From Pseudosulfitobacter koreensis (GTDB lineage: Bacteria; Pseudomonadota; Alphaproteobacteria; Rhodobacterales; Rhodobacteraceae): DNA of 64,000 nt. Position 1 is the first letter of the stretch; every line of letters starts with the position of its first letter. Shown piece after piece: positions 29,095-37,444 of the stretch. The notes beneath the pieces were generated by a model. It saw only the letters and a list, made by a program, of their open reading frames with translations, was not told where the DNA came from and did no database searches. A program made the translations under genes and the position numbers. The stretch is from contig NZ_JANKJG010000002.1 in NCBI RefSeq assembly GCF_024733015.1, forward strand, positions 62,001 through 126,000, in the 5' to 3' direction.

Positions 29095-30306
29095 ATGCGC
29101 ATCACATTGATCGCGGCCACCCTTGCCACCCTGCCCGCCATGGGCTTTGCCGATGGCCACAGCCAGATGACCGCCGTGTCCTACGGTGCCCGCCCTGCCT
29201 ATCTGGTCGACAAGCTGCCCGAGGGCGCGCTCAAGGACAAGCTGGCCAGCTGCATGGGCCAGACGCCCTCGGCCACGCCCTTTTCGATCGCGCACCGCGG
29301 TGCCGCGCTGATGTTCCCCGAACACACCGACAGCTCCTATATCGCCGGTGCGCGTCAGGGTGCCGGGATCGTGGAATGCGACGTGACCTTTACCAAGGAT
29401 CACGAACTGGTCTGCCGCCACGCGCAGAACGACCTGCACACCACCACCGACATTCTGGTCAGCGATCTGGCCGACACCTGCGCCACCGGGTTCACCCCTG
29501 CGTCGGGCGACACCAAGGCCAGCGCCGAGTGCCGCACGTCCGAACTGACTCTTGAGCAGTTCCGCACGCTGACCCCGAAAATGGACAGCGCCGACGCCAC
29601 CGCCACCACGGCAGAGGCCTATCAGGGCGGGGTGGCGGGCTTTCGCACCGCGCTTTACAACGACAAGGCGCGCGTGATGACCCACGCGGAATCGATCCAG
29701 CTGATCAAGTCGATGGGCGCCAAGTTCACCCCCGAACTGAAAAGCCCCTCGGTCGAGATGCCGCACGAGGGTTTCAGCCAGGCCGATTACGCGCAAAAGA
29801 TGATCGACGAATACAAGGCCGCAGGCATCCCCGCATCGGACGTCTGGGCACAGTCGTTCAATCTGGATGACGTGCTCTACTGGGTGAACAACGAACCCGA
29901 ATTCGGCAAGCAGGCCGTCTATCTGGTGGAATGGTCCGAAGGCTTTGACGAGCAGGACAAGGCCACATGGACCCAGGATTTCGCCGCGCTGAAAGAGCAA
30001 GGCGTGCAGTATCTGGCCCCCTCGCTGAACATGCTGCTGACCGACGACAACGGCGCGATGGCCGCATCCGCCTATGCGCTGGCCGCCAAGGACGCCGGTC
30101 TGAAGCTGATCGCCTGGACGCTGGAACGCTCGGGTCCGCTGGCATCCGGTGGCGGCTGGTACTTCCAGTCGGTCGGTGACGTGGTCCGCGACGACAGCGA
30201 TTACCTGGTCGCACTGGACGTGATCGCACAGGACGTGGGCGTCGAGGGCGTGTTTTCCGACTGGCCCGCAACCGTGACCTACTACGCCAACTGCATGGGT
30301 CTCTAA
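29095..30306 (+). CDS. Periplasmic glycerophosphodiester phosphodiesterase
   Basis: A 403-residue exported GDPD. The signal peptide is about 19 residues (MRITLIAATLATLPAMGFA-DG). The catalytic core has SIAHRGAALMFPEHT (His-Arg, Glu), GIVECDVTFTKD (Glu, Asp) and LVCRHAQND (second His). It hydrolyses glycerophosphodiesters to glycerol-3-phosphate and an alcohol in the periplasm; a GlpQ-like scavenging role for phosphorus or lipid headgroups is inferred. Six or more Cys residues could form disulfides. GGAG precedes ATG 29095. The gene is monocistronic with its own terminator. Confidence 0.88.
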   Translation: MRITLIAATLATLPAMGFADGHSQMTAVSYGARPAYLVDKLPEGALKDKLASCMGQTPSATPFSIAHRGAALMFPEHTDSSYIAGARQGAGIVECDVTFTKDHELVCRHAQNDLHTTTDILVSDLADTCATGFTPASGDTKASAECRTSELTLEQFRTLTPKMDSADATATTAEAYQGGVAGFRTALYNDKARVMTHAESIQLIKSMGAKFTPELKSPSVEMPHEGFSQADYAQKMIDEYKAAGIPASDVWAQSFNLDDVLYWVNNEPEFGKQAVYLVEWSEGFDEQDKATWTQDFAALKEQGVQYLAPSLNMLLTDDNGAMAASAYALAAKDAGLKLIAWTLERSGPLASGGGWYFQSVGDVVRDDSDYLVALDVIAQDVGVEGVFSDWPATVTYYANCMGL

Positions 30307-30332
30307 GCAGCCCCATCTGCGCACTGATGACG

Positions 30333-30362
30333 GGCCGTCCCTGTACCGGGGGCGGCCTTTTT
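30333..30362 (+). terminator. Rho-independent terminator of the GDPD gene
   Basis: Stem GGCCGTCCC/GGGGCGGCC (one G-U) followed by TTTTT, 27 bp after the stop codon. Confidence 0.85.
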
Positions 30363-30523
30363 CATGTGCCGCGCCTGCCGGATCGCGCCGCGGTCGCAAG
30401 TCCGGTTTTGCCGGGGGCGCACGATACCCTGAACAGCAAATCGGCCACCGTGGGTTGAAGGCAGCTTGATCCTGTGCAAGATCGTAAGGCGACCTGATTA
30501 ACTCACCAAGGAACCACAAGAAA

Positions 30524-30895
30524 ATGCGTTTTACCATTCTGGCCACACTGGCCGCCACACTGCTTGCATCATGCGGCACCCCGCCCGAACCGGGCAGCTA
30601 TGATCGCAGCCTGAACGTCAAGACCGCAGGGGCGGCTGTTGTCTCGGGTTTCGCGAAACTGTGCGGGGGCAAACGCATCCCCGAATACCGCGAAAGCTTT
30701 ATCACCACCATGAAGGCACAGCGCCCCGTCTCCGCCGAGGCCGAAGCCAAGATCCGCAGCCAGTTTGCCGCCGCTGACGCGCAGATCGCGGCCCGCTTCG
30801 ATGCGGCATCGCGCAAGAAACAATGCACGGATTATCCGCTGGACCAGGCTGCAATCGACCGCGGCGTCGCTGGTGATTTTACCGGCCAGATCTGA
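30524..30895 (+). CDS. Small putative lipoprotein
   Basis: A 123-residue protein with a lipoprotein signal peptide, lipobox LLASC at residues 13-17. The mature part is Ala-rich and charged, contains two further Cys (KLCGGK, KKQCTDY), and has the pattern YRESFITTMKAQRPVSAEAEAKI. Family not recognised. AAGGAACC lies upstream of ATG 30524. It stands alone between the GDPD terminator and the SatD-like gene. Confidence 0.7.
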   Translation: MRFTILATLAATLLASCGTPPEPGSYDRSLNVKTAGAAVVSGFAKLCGGKRIPEYRESFITTMKAQRPVSAEAEAKIRSQFAAADAQIAARFDAASRKKQCTDYPLDQAAIDRGVAGDFTGQI

Positions 30896-31071
30896 TCTCG
30901 CTGGTGCGGGCGGGCAAACACCGCCCGCACCCATGATGCCGTTTCGCGTCTCGTGCCGGGCCGATTGCCCCTGTCCTCCGCCCACGCCGTCTTTTTTCGC
31001 CCGCGCCCGCTCCCGGCAGTTGCAAGGTCGCGGATTTGCCCGCACAAACGTCGGCAAAGAGGACCTTGCCC

Positions 31072-31683
31072 ATGCCGCACCTGGCCGTTCTGACCGGAGA
31101 TATCGTCAAATCCTCCACCCTGCCTGCGGGCGGGCTGGCGCAGATATTCGACGGCTTGGACGCAGCCGCCGCCGCTTTGTCAGGCTGGCAGGATCAGGCC
31201 CCGCACCTGACCCGCGCACGCGGCGACAGCTGGCAGGCGGTCTGCGCCGCCCCCTTTGCCTTTCGCGCTGCTCTGGCCTTTCGTGCGGGCGTGCGGATGA
31301 CGGGCAAGGGCCACGACACCCGCATCGGTCTGGCCATCGGCGATGGCACGGTAAATGGCACAGGCACCGATCTGGCCGATGCCGATGGCCCGGCCTTCGT
31401 GGCGTCCGGCCGCGCGCTGGACGAAATGGCGCGCACCGCGCGGCTGTCCACGAACCTCGCACCCGCAACGCTGCGCGCCGCCCTGCCCCTTGCCGATCAC
31501 ATCAGCAGCCGCTGGACCGTGCGACAGGCTCAGATCGCATTGGCTTCGCTGGCCGTGCCGACACCCACGCAGGATGCGCTGGCCGACCACTTCGAGGTCA
31601 GCCGCCAGACGATCCACAGGCTGCAAGACACTGCTGGCATCCGGGCCCTGGTCGAGGTTTGCGAGATGCTGGAACATGGCTGA
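31072..31683 (+). CDS. SatD-like protein with C-terminal helix-turn-helix
   Basis: A 203-residue cytosolic protein. The N-terminus LAVLTGDIVKSSTL, the central RARGDSWQAV and RIGLAIGDG resemble SatD-family proteins, whose fold recalls nucleotidyl-cyclase-type domains. The C-terminal 40 residues contain a clear HTH (DALADHFEVSRQTIHRLQD), suggesting DNA binding. AGAGGA precedes ATG 31072. It is followed by a DUF3307-like membrane gene, a pairing also seen for SatD proteins elsewhere (streptococcal satD/satE acid-tolerance locus), and two copies of a 7-bp dyad lie between the two genes. Family assignment from memory; molecular function unknown. Confidence 0.65.
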   Translation: MPHLAVLTGDIVKSSTLPAGGLAQIFDGLDAAAAALSGWQDQAPHLTRARGDSWQAVCAAPFAFRAALAFRAGVRMTGKGHDTRIGLAIGDGTVNGTGTDLADADGPAFVASGRALDEMARTARLSTNLAPATLRAALPLADHISSRWTVRQAQIALASLAVPTPTQDALADHFEVSRQTIHRLQDTAGIRALVEVCEMLEHG

Positions 31684-31694
31684 CCCCACAAAAA

Positions 31695-31742
31695 GCAGCC
31701 ATATTCGGCTGCACACCGCAATAGCAGCCATATTCGGCTGCT
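31695..31742. promoter_or_regulatory. Two copies of a dyad between the SatD-like and DUF3307-like genes
   Basis: GCAGCC-ATATTC-GGCTGC at 31695-31712 and AGCAGCC-ATATTC-GGCTGCT at 31723-31742 are identical over 18 bases and repeat every 29 bp. They fill most of the 69-bp gap. The HTH of the SatD-like protein is the obvious candidate ligand; alternatively they form two tandem RNA hairpins upstream of the second start codon. Confidence 0.65.
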
Positions 31743-31752
31743 TTAACCTCCC

Positions 31753-32409
31753 ATGATCGACACCGCACTGGCCCTCACCCTGGCGTGGTTGCTGGCATTT
31801 CACCTGCTCCGTGGCCCGCTGGCCCTGCGCGCAACTGTCGTCTTTGCGTTGGCTTGGGCAGCCTTGGGCGGTGCCGCGCATGTGGCGGCGGCAGCGGCAC
31901 TGGGCCATGTCGCAGTCGCAATGGCGTCCACGCGCATGCCTGTCAGCCTCTGGGCCTATCTTGGCGCGCAACTGGCGCATCTTGCGGTGATCCTTGCCGC
32001 CGTGCTGTGGCTGCCCGAAGCCTTTGCGGGCGGTCTATGGGCAGGCCACGCGCCCGCATTGCGCGCCCCGGCGGTGCTTCTGGGCGGTCTGATGGCCGCG
32101 ACCCTGCTGGGCGGCCCCGCCGTGGGTCTGCTGATGGCCCCCTGGCGCGCGGCGGCACAGATCGAGGGGCTGGACAATGCGGGCCGCATCATCGGCCTGA
32201 TGGAGCGCGCGCTGATCTACCTGATGGTGATGATCGGAGAGCCGACCGGCATCGGCTTTCTGATCGCGGCCAAATCTATCCTGCGATTCGAAACCGCGTC
32301 GCGCGACCAGAAGGCCAGCGAATACGTGATTATCGGCACCCTCGCGTCCTTCGGCTGGGCGCTGGCATGGGGGTTTGCCGCACAAAGCCTGATCGCGACC
32401 CTGCGATAG
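31753..32409 (+). CDS. DUF3307-like polytopic membrane protein
   Basis: A 218-residue protein with about six hydrophobic helices, starting with IDTALALTLAWLLAFHLLRGP and an Ala-rich helix, and ending with RIIGLMERALIYLMVMIGEPTGIGFLIAAKSILRFE...SEYVIIGTLASFGWALAWG. That C-terminal block (E-R-x4-L, AAKSILRF, EYVIIGTL) is typical of the membrane partner of SatD proteins. No Shine-Dalgarno is visible (the ATG follows TTTAACCTCCC), so translation may depend on the upstream gene or on RNA structure in the dyads. Transport or signalling role unknown. Confidence 0.75.
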   Translation: MIDTALALTLAWLLAFHLLRGPLALRATVVFALAWAALGGAAHVAAAAALGHVAVAMASTRMPVSLWAYLGAQLAHLAVILAAVLWLPEAFAGGLWAGHAPALRAPAVLLGGLMAATLLGGPAVGLLMAPWRAAAQIEGLDNAGRIIGLMERALIYLMVMIGEPTGIGFLIAAKSILRFETASRDQKASEYVIIGTLASFGWALAWGFAAQSLIATLR

Positions 32410-32460
32410 CTTGAGATTGCGACGCACAACCCCTACATTGTGGCCAAAGGAGTTCTGTTT

Positions 32461-32841
32461 ATGTTTTCCATTCCCGGCAAGCAGGCCGTCACAATCACCC
32501 CCCGCGCCGCAGCGCAGATTGCCAAACTGATGGCAGCCGACGGTCACAAGGGGCTGCGCATCGGCGTCAAGAAGGGCGGCTGTGCAGGCATGGAATACAC
32601 CATGGAATATGTGAACGAACAGGACCCCAACGACGAGGCTGTCGAACAGGACGGCGCGCGGGTGCTGATCGCGCCGATGGCGCAGATGTTCCTCTTCGGC
32701 ACCGAGATCGACTACGAAACCTCGCTGCTGGAATCGAGCTTCAAGTTCAACAACCCTAACGTGACCGAAGCCTGCGGTTGCGGGGAATCGATCAAGTTCG
32801 CGGACCCCGAGGAAATGGCCGAGCATCTGGTCAAAGGCTGA
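32461..32841 (+). CDS. A-type iron-sulfur carrier (HesB/IscA/SufA family)
   Basis: A 126-residue Fe-S cluster carrier. The three conserved cysteines are present: GVKKGGCAGMEY and the C-terminal EACGCGESI. The rest is canonical for SufA/ErpA-like proteins (ITPRAAAQIAKLM, YETSLLESSFKFNNPNV). It receives clusters from the SUF scaffold and passes them to targets such as IspG or CysI. AAAGGAG precedes ATG 32461; the open frame begins 7 codons earlier. ErpA versus SufA cannot be decided from context, because no suf genes are adjacent. Confidence 0.9.
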   Translation: MFSIPGKQAVTITPRAAAQIAKLMAADGHKGLRIGVKKGGCAGMEYTMEYVNEQDPNDEAVEQDGARVLIAPMAQMFLFGTEIDYETSLLESSFKFNNPNVTEACGCGESIKFADPEEMAEHLVKG

Positions 32842-32942
32842 CAGCGCTTTCTAGGCGATTTCCCCTGCAAAAGCCCACGTTGCCCGCCCCGTGCCGCGAT
32901 GCTAGCCTCGTGTCAAAGCACTCATGAACAGGCGGGATGACG

Positions 32943-33695
32943 ATGCGGCGCAAGATGGCAGCAGGCAACTGGAAGATGAACGGCGACAGCGCCGCCCTGG
33001 GCGTGATCTCGGAACTCGCAACCACACATTCGGGCTCGACAGACACCGACATCGTGATCTGTCCGCCTGCCCCGCTGCTGTTTCGTGCCAGCGAGATTGC
33101 CCGCGACAGCGCCCTGACCATTGGCGCGCAGGATTGCCACAGTGCCGCGTCAGGCGCCCATACCGGCGACATCTCCGCCCCGATGATCGCCGACACCGGA
33201 GCCACCCATGTGATCGTGGGCCATTCGGAACGCCGCGATGCCTGCGGTGAAAGTGACAGCGATGTACGCGCCAAGACCATGGCCGCCTGGGATGCCGGTC
33301 TGACCGCGATCCTGTGCATCGGAGAAAGCGCGGCTGACCGCGAGGCAGGCAAGACGCTGGACGTGATCGCGGGCCAATTGAAAGGCTCGATGCCGGACGA
33401 TGCCACGGGCGACAGGCTGGTCATCGCCTACGAGCCGATCTGGGCGATCGGCACCGGCGCCGTCGCCACCACCAAGCAGATCGACGAGGTGCACGATTTC
33501 ATCCGCGCCCATCTGGTCGAACGGCTGGGCGACGCCGCAGGCAACGCAATCCGGCTGCTCTATGGCGGCTCGGTCAAACCGGCGAATGCGGCCGAGATCT
33601 TCAAATGCGGCAACGTCGACGGTGCGCTGGTCGGCGGTGCCAGTCTGAAGGCTGCGGATTTCACACCCATCATCCGCGCCCTGGTCGACAGCTGA
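32943..33695 (+). CDS. tpiA: Triose-phosphate isomerase
   Basis: Interconverts dihydroxyacetone phosphate and glyceraldehyde-3-phosphate. The 250-residue TIM barrel has AAGNWKMNG (Asn, Lys), the catalytic His in VIVGHSERR, the catalytic Glu in IAYEPIWAIGTG, and YGGSVKP. Two ATGs, 32937 and 32943, are in frame; the second fits the usual MRRKxAAGNWK start. It is monocistronic with a terminator behind it, and not linked to the gap genes 24 kb away. Confidence 0.96.
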   Translation: MRRKMAAGNWKMNGDSAALGVISELATTHSGSTDTDIVICPPAPLLFRASEIARDSALTIGAQDCHSAASGAHTGDISAPMIADTGATHVIVGHSERRDACGESDSDVRAKTMAAWDAGLTAILCIGESAADREAGKTLDVIAGQLKGSMPDDATGDRLVIAYEPIWAIGTGAVATTKQIDEVHDFIRAHLVERLGDAAGNAIRLLYGGSVKPANAAEIFKCGNVDGALVGGASLKAADFTPIIRALVDS

Positions 33696-33700
33696 CAAAA

Positions 33701-33735
33701 AAGGCCGCGACGCAAGTTGCGCGTAGCCTTTTCCT
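33701..33735 (+). terminator. Terminator of tpiA
   Basis: Stem AAGGC-CGCG/CGCG-TA-GCCTT followed by TTTTCCT, 6 bp after the tpiA stop. Confidence 0.65.
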
Positions 33736-33743
33736 CAGACTTT

Positions 33744-33983
33744 TCAAACCGCTACAACGTGATAATCGAGTTTGCCGGGATATAGGTGATCAGGATCAGG
33801 AACCCCGTAGGTACCCTCGGTCATCGCATCCACCGCTGTCGGAATAGCGCGCCACGGCAACCGCATGTCGGACAGGATCACCCCGTCGAAATCCAGCCCG
33901 ATATGGTATGGAACGGGTTGAACACCGCAGTTCACCAACGTCGGCCTTGCAAAGACCAGAGCCGCGCTATCATGTGCCCCCAT
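33744..33983 (-). CDS. Hypothetical 79-residue protein (uncertain)
   Basis: An open frame opposite and just upstream of the P450 gene; the two ATGs overlap (33983 and 33982). The product has no transmembrane segment or signal peptide. It reads like a normal globular protein (YHIGLDFDGVILSDMRLPW, VPDPDHLYPGKLDYHVVAV), and it fills the otherwise empty 285-bp gap between tpiA and the P450. I recognise no family. Absence of a clear ribosome-binding site keeps confidence low. Confidence 0.35.
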   Translation of the reverse strand: MGAHDSAALVFARPTLVNCGVQPVPYHIGLDFDGVILSDMRLPWRAIPTAVDAMTEGTYGVPDPDHLYPGKLDYHVVAV

Positions 33984-35148
33984 GATAACACTTGACCAAT
34001 CCCCGCTCGACCCCGCCTTCGTGCAGGACCCCTACACGTTCTACGACACCGCCCGTGCCACCGGGCCGGTGCTTTACTGGAGCGACTACGGGATGCTGGC
34101 CGCCTTCGACCATGCGACCGTACACGCGCTGCTGCGCGACAAACGGCTGGGGCGCGAGATACCGGACGAGCTGCGGATGCCGGTGCCGGATCACCTGAGG
34201 GATTTCTACGCGGTCGAAGAACACTCGATGCTGGAACACGAACCGCCCCGCCACACCGAATTGCGCGGTCTGGTGCTGCGCGCGTTCACGTCCCGGCGGA
34301 TCGCAGCGCTGCAAGGCGACATCGAAGAAATCTGTGCCGATCTGATTGCCGAATTCCCCAAAGATGCCGATTTCGACCTGATCCCCGCCTATTGCACCGA
34401 AGTGCCGGTGCGCGTCATCGCCCGCCTGCTGGGCGTCCCAGAGGACATGGGCCCCGACCTGCTGCGCTGGTCCGGGGCGATGGTGGCGATGTATCAGGCG
34501 GGCCGCGACCGCGAAATCGAGGACGCGGCCAACACCGCCGCACGCGAGTTTTCGAAATTTCTGCGCAGCTATATCGACGCACGCCGCAACGATCCGCGCG
34601 ATGATCTGATCACGCAGCTGATCGCAGCCGAGGAAGACGGCCAGAAGCTGAGCACCCAAAGCCTGATCGGCACCTGCGTCCTGTTGCTGAACGCGGGCCA
34701 CGAGGCGACGGTGCACTCATTGGGCAATGCCGTGCACGCGCTGCTGCACAACACAGTGCCCGCGATCACGCCACAGGTGGTCGAGGAAGTGCTGCGCTAT
34801 GATCCGCCCCTGCACATGTTCACGCGCTATGCCTACGAAGAGGTACAAGTCGGCGACCAGACGCTCTACCCCGGCGATCAGGTGGCGTTGATGCTGGGCG
34901 CTGCGGGGCGCGATCCGAACGTATATCCAGCCCCCGAACGCTTCGATCCCGACCGCAAGGCGACGCCGCATCTGGCTTTTGGCGGCGGCATGCACTTTTG
35001 CGTCGGCGCGCCGCTGGCGCGGCTGGAAATGCAGGTGGCGCTAAGTGCGCTGTTCGACGCCTGCCCCGACCTGCAGGAAACCAGCGCCCCCCGCTATGCC
35101 GACAGCTACCACTTTCACAAGCTGGAGCAGCTGATGGTGCACCTATAA
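33982..35148 (+). CDS. Cytochrome P450 (bacterial class I type)
   Basis: A 388-residue soluble P450. The haem loop FGGGMHFCVG has Cys340 as thiolate ligand; the I-helix has NAGHEATVH (variant of AGxET), the K-helix ExxR is EEVLR, and EHEPPRHTELRGLVLRAFTSRR is the conserved C-helix region. It needs a ferredoxin and reductase; none is encoded next to it (the fpr in this window belongs to the cys operon). Substrate unknown. It ends 6 bp inside the convergent AsnC-type gene. Confidence 0.92.
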   Translation: MITLDQSPLDPAFVQDPYTFYDTARATGPVLYWSDYGMLAAFDHATVHALLRDKRLGREIPDELRMPVPDHLRDFYAVEEHSMLEHEPPRHTELRGLVLRAFTSRRIAALQGDIEEICADLIAEFPKDADFDLIPAYCTEVPVRVIARLLGVPEDMGPDLLRWSGAMVAMYQAGRDREIEDAANTAAREFSKFLRSYIDARRNDPRDDLITQLIAAEEDGQKLSTQSLIGTCVLLLNAGHEATVHSLGNAVHALLHNTVPAITPQVVEEVLRYDPPLHMFTRYAYEEVQVGDQTLYPGDQVALMLGAAGRDPNVYPAPERFDPDRKATPHLAFGGGMHFCVGAPLARLEMQVALSALFDACPDLQETSAPRYADSYHFHKLEQLMVHL

Positions 35149-35604
35149 CGGCAGCATCGTGGTCGATTTGATCTCTTCCATCGACAGCAGCGCCGTGACG
35201 TTGTGCACCTTCACCTCGGAAATCAGCGCCTGATAGAACATGTCATAGGCCCGCGCGTTCTTCACCCGGACCTTCAGGATATAGTCGATATCGCCCGCCA
35301 GCCGGTGCGCTTCCTGTACCTCGGGGCGGTCCTTCAGCGCCTTGAGGAACTTGGCCTGCCAGTCGGCTTCATGCTCCGACGTGCGGATCAGCACAAAGAA
35401 ACAGGCCTCGAACCCCAGCGCCTCGGCGTCCAGAAACACCGTGTGCTGACCGATCACGCCACCATCGCGCAATTTGCGAATCCGGTTCCACACCGGCGTC
35501 TTGGAACTGCCCACCGCTTTGGCGATATCGTCCAGCGACTGGCTGGCATCGCGTTGCAGTTCCGCCAAAATCTTCCGGTCCGTGTCGTCGATGCGAACAG
35601 TCAT
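35143..35604 (-). CDS. Lrp/AsnC-family regulator, probably of the cys operon
   Basis: A 153-residue regulator with an N-terminal HTH (ILAELQRDASQSLDDIAKAVGSSKTPVWNRIRKL) and a C-terminal RAM/Lrp ligand-binding domain (about 65-150, EVQEAHRLAGDIDYILKVRV). It is divergent from cysG-DUF2849-cysI-cysH-DUF934-fpr across 146 bp, suggesting it controls sulfate assimilation. That role is inferred from position; enterobacteria use the LysR protein CysB instead. The ligand may be a sulfur amino acid. Confidence 0.88.
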   Translation of the reverse strand: MTVRIDDTDRKILAELQRDASQSLDDIAKAVGSSKTPVWNRIRKLRDGGVIGQHTVFLDAEALGFEACFFVLIRTSEHEADWQAKFLKALKDRPEVQEAHRLAGDIDYILKVRVKNARAYDMFYQALISEVKVHNVTALLSMEEIKSTTMLPL

Positions 35605-35697
35605 TCGCGCATTCCTCTCTTGTCAGTACAGGCGTTCCCTTTGCACTGCAGTCTGGAACGCATGTCCTTATCTGCGCGAGCATATGGCGTCATTGGG

Positions 35698-35714
35698 GGA
35701 ATATTTCCTATATA
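35698..35714. promoter_or_regulatory. AT-rich dyads upstream of cysG
   Basis: GGAA-TAT-TTCC (35698-35708) overlaps a second TTC-N7-GAA dyad that also contains TATATAG, 37-53 bp before the cysG ATG. This suits an Lrp/AsnC-type site over a -10 element. Weak evidence. Confidence 0.35.
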
Positions 35715-35750
35715 GAAGGTCAAGTCAACGAAGCACGGGATCGCAGCGCC

Positions 35751-37145
35751 ATGAACCATTTTCCGATCTTTCTGGCCACCGAAGGCCGCAGCATCGTCCT
35801 TTCGGGCGGTGGAGAGGCGGCCCTGGCCAAGCTGCGCCTGCTGATGAAATCCCAAGCGACGATCCACGTCTTTGCCGCCAACCCCGATGCGCAGATCGAA
35901 ACATGGGCGTCCGAGGGCAAGCTGGTCCTGCACCGCCGCGCCTTGCAGCAGTGCGATACGATCGGCGCGGCACTTTTCTATGCCGCCGACGAAGACGACG
36001 CCGAAGATGCCCGCACCGCGGCCATCGCCAAGACCAGCGGCGCGCTGGTCAACATCGTCGACAACCTGCACGACAGCGAATTCATCACCCCCGCCATCGT
36101 CGACCGCGATCCCGTCACCGTGGCCATCGGCACCGAAGGGGCCGCCCCCGTGCTCGCCCGCGCGATCAAGGCCGATCTGGAAGAACGTCTGCCCACCACG
36201 CTGGGCACGCTGGCGCGGATCGGCAAGGCGTTTCGCGGTGCCGCCGACGCCCTGCCCTTTGGCCGCCCGCGCCGCGATTTCTGGCGCGACTACTATTTCA
36301 CATCTGGCCCCCGCGCGATGGCGGGTGGCGAAGATGCCGTGCGCCCCGCACTGGACGATCTGCTTGAGACCCATCTGGCCCGCACCGCCCGCGAGGGTCA
36401 CGTCGCATTCGTCGGCGCAGGCCCCGGCGATCCTGAACTGCTGACGCTGAAAGCCCGTCGCGCCCTCGACGAGGCCGACGTGGTCATCCACGACCGCCTG
36501 ATCAGCAAGGCCATCCTGGAACTGGCCCGCCGCGAGGCGGTGATGATCGACGCAGGCAAGGAAGGCTTCGGCCCCTCGATGACCCAGAGCGACATCAACG
36601 CGCTGATCGTCGAACATGCCCGCAGCGGCGCGCAGGTGGTGCGGCTGAAATCGGGCGATGCAACCGTCTTTGGCCGTCTCGACGAAGAGATCGACGCCGT
36701 CAGTGACGCACAGATCAGCTGGCACATCGTGCCGGGGATCACCTCGGCCTCTGCCGCCGTGGCCGCCATCGGGCAAAGCCTGACCAAACGCAACCGCAAC
36801 TCGTCGGTGCGATTCCTGACAGGCCACGACATGAAGGGCTTTGCCGATCACGACTGGAGCGCCCTGGCGCGCCCCGGCGAAGTCGCCGCGATCTACATGG
36901 GCAAGAAATCCGCGCGCTTCATTCAGGGCCGCCTGATGATGCACGGCGCCGACCGCGCCACGCCTGTCACCCTGATCGAAAACGCCTCGCGCCCCGAACA
37001 GCGGATCGTCGGCACCACGCTGGCCGACCTGCCGCAAACCTTGACGGATGCCGACATGACCGGCCCCGCCCTCATGTTCTACGGCCTCGCCCCGCGCGCG
37101 GCCGCCGCCCAACCCATCGCTCAAATACTGCAAGAGGCCCTGTGA
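35751..37145 (+). CDS. cysG: Siroheme synthase (trifunctional CysG)
   Basis: A 464-residue protein with the CysG order. The N-terminal precorrin-2 dehydrogenase/ferrochelatase (about 1-210) has FLATEGRSIVLSGGGEAALAKLRLL and VNIVDNLHDSEFITPAIV. The SAM-dependent uroporphyrinogen-III methyltransferase (about 220-460) has FVGAGPGDPELLTLKA, DVVIHDRL, RLKSGDATVFGR and VPGITSASAA. It makes siroheme for the sulfite reductase encoded two genes downstream. First gene of the operon; its TGA overlaps the next ATG (TGATG). In some motifs the dehydrogenase half deviates from E. coli, e.g. SGGGEAA where GGGxVA is usual. Confidence 0.94.
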   Translation: MNHFPIFLATEGRSIVLSGGGEAALAKLRLLMKSQATIHVFAANPDAQIETWASEGKLVLHRRALQQCDTIGAALFYAADEDDAEDARTAAIAKTSGALVNIVDNLHDSEFITPAIVDRDPVTVAIGTEGAAPVLARAIKADLEERLPTTLGTLARIGKAFRGAADALPFGRPRRDFWRDYYFTSGPRAMAGGEDAVRPALDDLLETHLARTAREGHVAFVGAGPGDPELLTLKARRALDEADVVIHDRLISKAILELARREAVMIDAGKEGFGPSMTQSDINALIVEHARSGAQVVRLKSGDATVFGRLDEEIDAVSDAQISWHIVPGITSASAAVAAIGQSLTKRNRNSSVRFLTGHDMKGFADHDWSALARPGEVAAIYMGKKSARFIQGRLMMHGADRATPVTLIENASRPEQRIVGTTLADLPQTLTDADMTGPALMFYGLAPRAAAAQPIAQILQEAL

Positions 37146-37444
37146 TGCCCAAACCGTTTACACCCAAAGTCGTCACCGCCAACCACCTGCTGCTGGGCGA
37201 CGTGATCTATCAGACCCGCGACGGCTGGACCCGCCAGCTGGCCGAGGCCGAGGTGCTGACAGACGAGGCCCACGCCGACCTGCGCCTGATCGAGGCCGCA
37301 CAGCAAACCGGCGAAGTCGTCGGTGCCTATCTGGCCGACGTCGACACCTCGAACGGTACCCCCGCACCCGCCCACTTCCGCGAGGACTTCCGCGCCAAGG
37401 GCCCCTCGAATTATGCCCACGGCAAGCAAACGGAGCTGAACTGA
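37145..37444 (+). CDS. DUF2849 family protein in the cys operon
   Basis: A 99-residue protein of the family found between cysG and cysI in many alphaproteobacteria (FTPKVVTANHLLLGDVIYQT, GWTRQLAEAEVL). No enzyme motif. ATG 37145 overlaps the cysG stop and its own TGA overlaps the cysI ATG, so translation is coupled on both sides. This suggests a stoichiometric accessory role, perhaps in sulfite reductase assembly (inference). Confidence 0.85.
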   Translation: MPKPFTPKVVTANHLLLGDVIYQTRDGWTRQLAEAEVLTDEAHADLRLIEAAQQTGEVVGAYLADVDTSNGTPAPAHFREDFRAKGPSNYAHGKQTELN

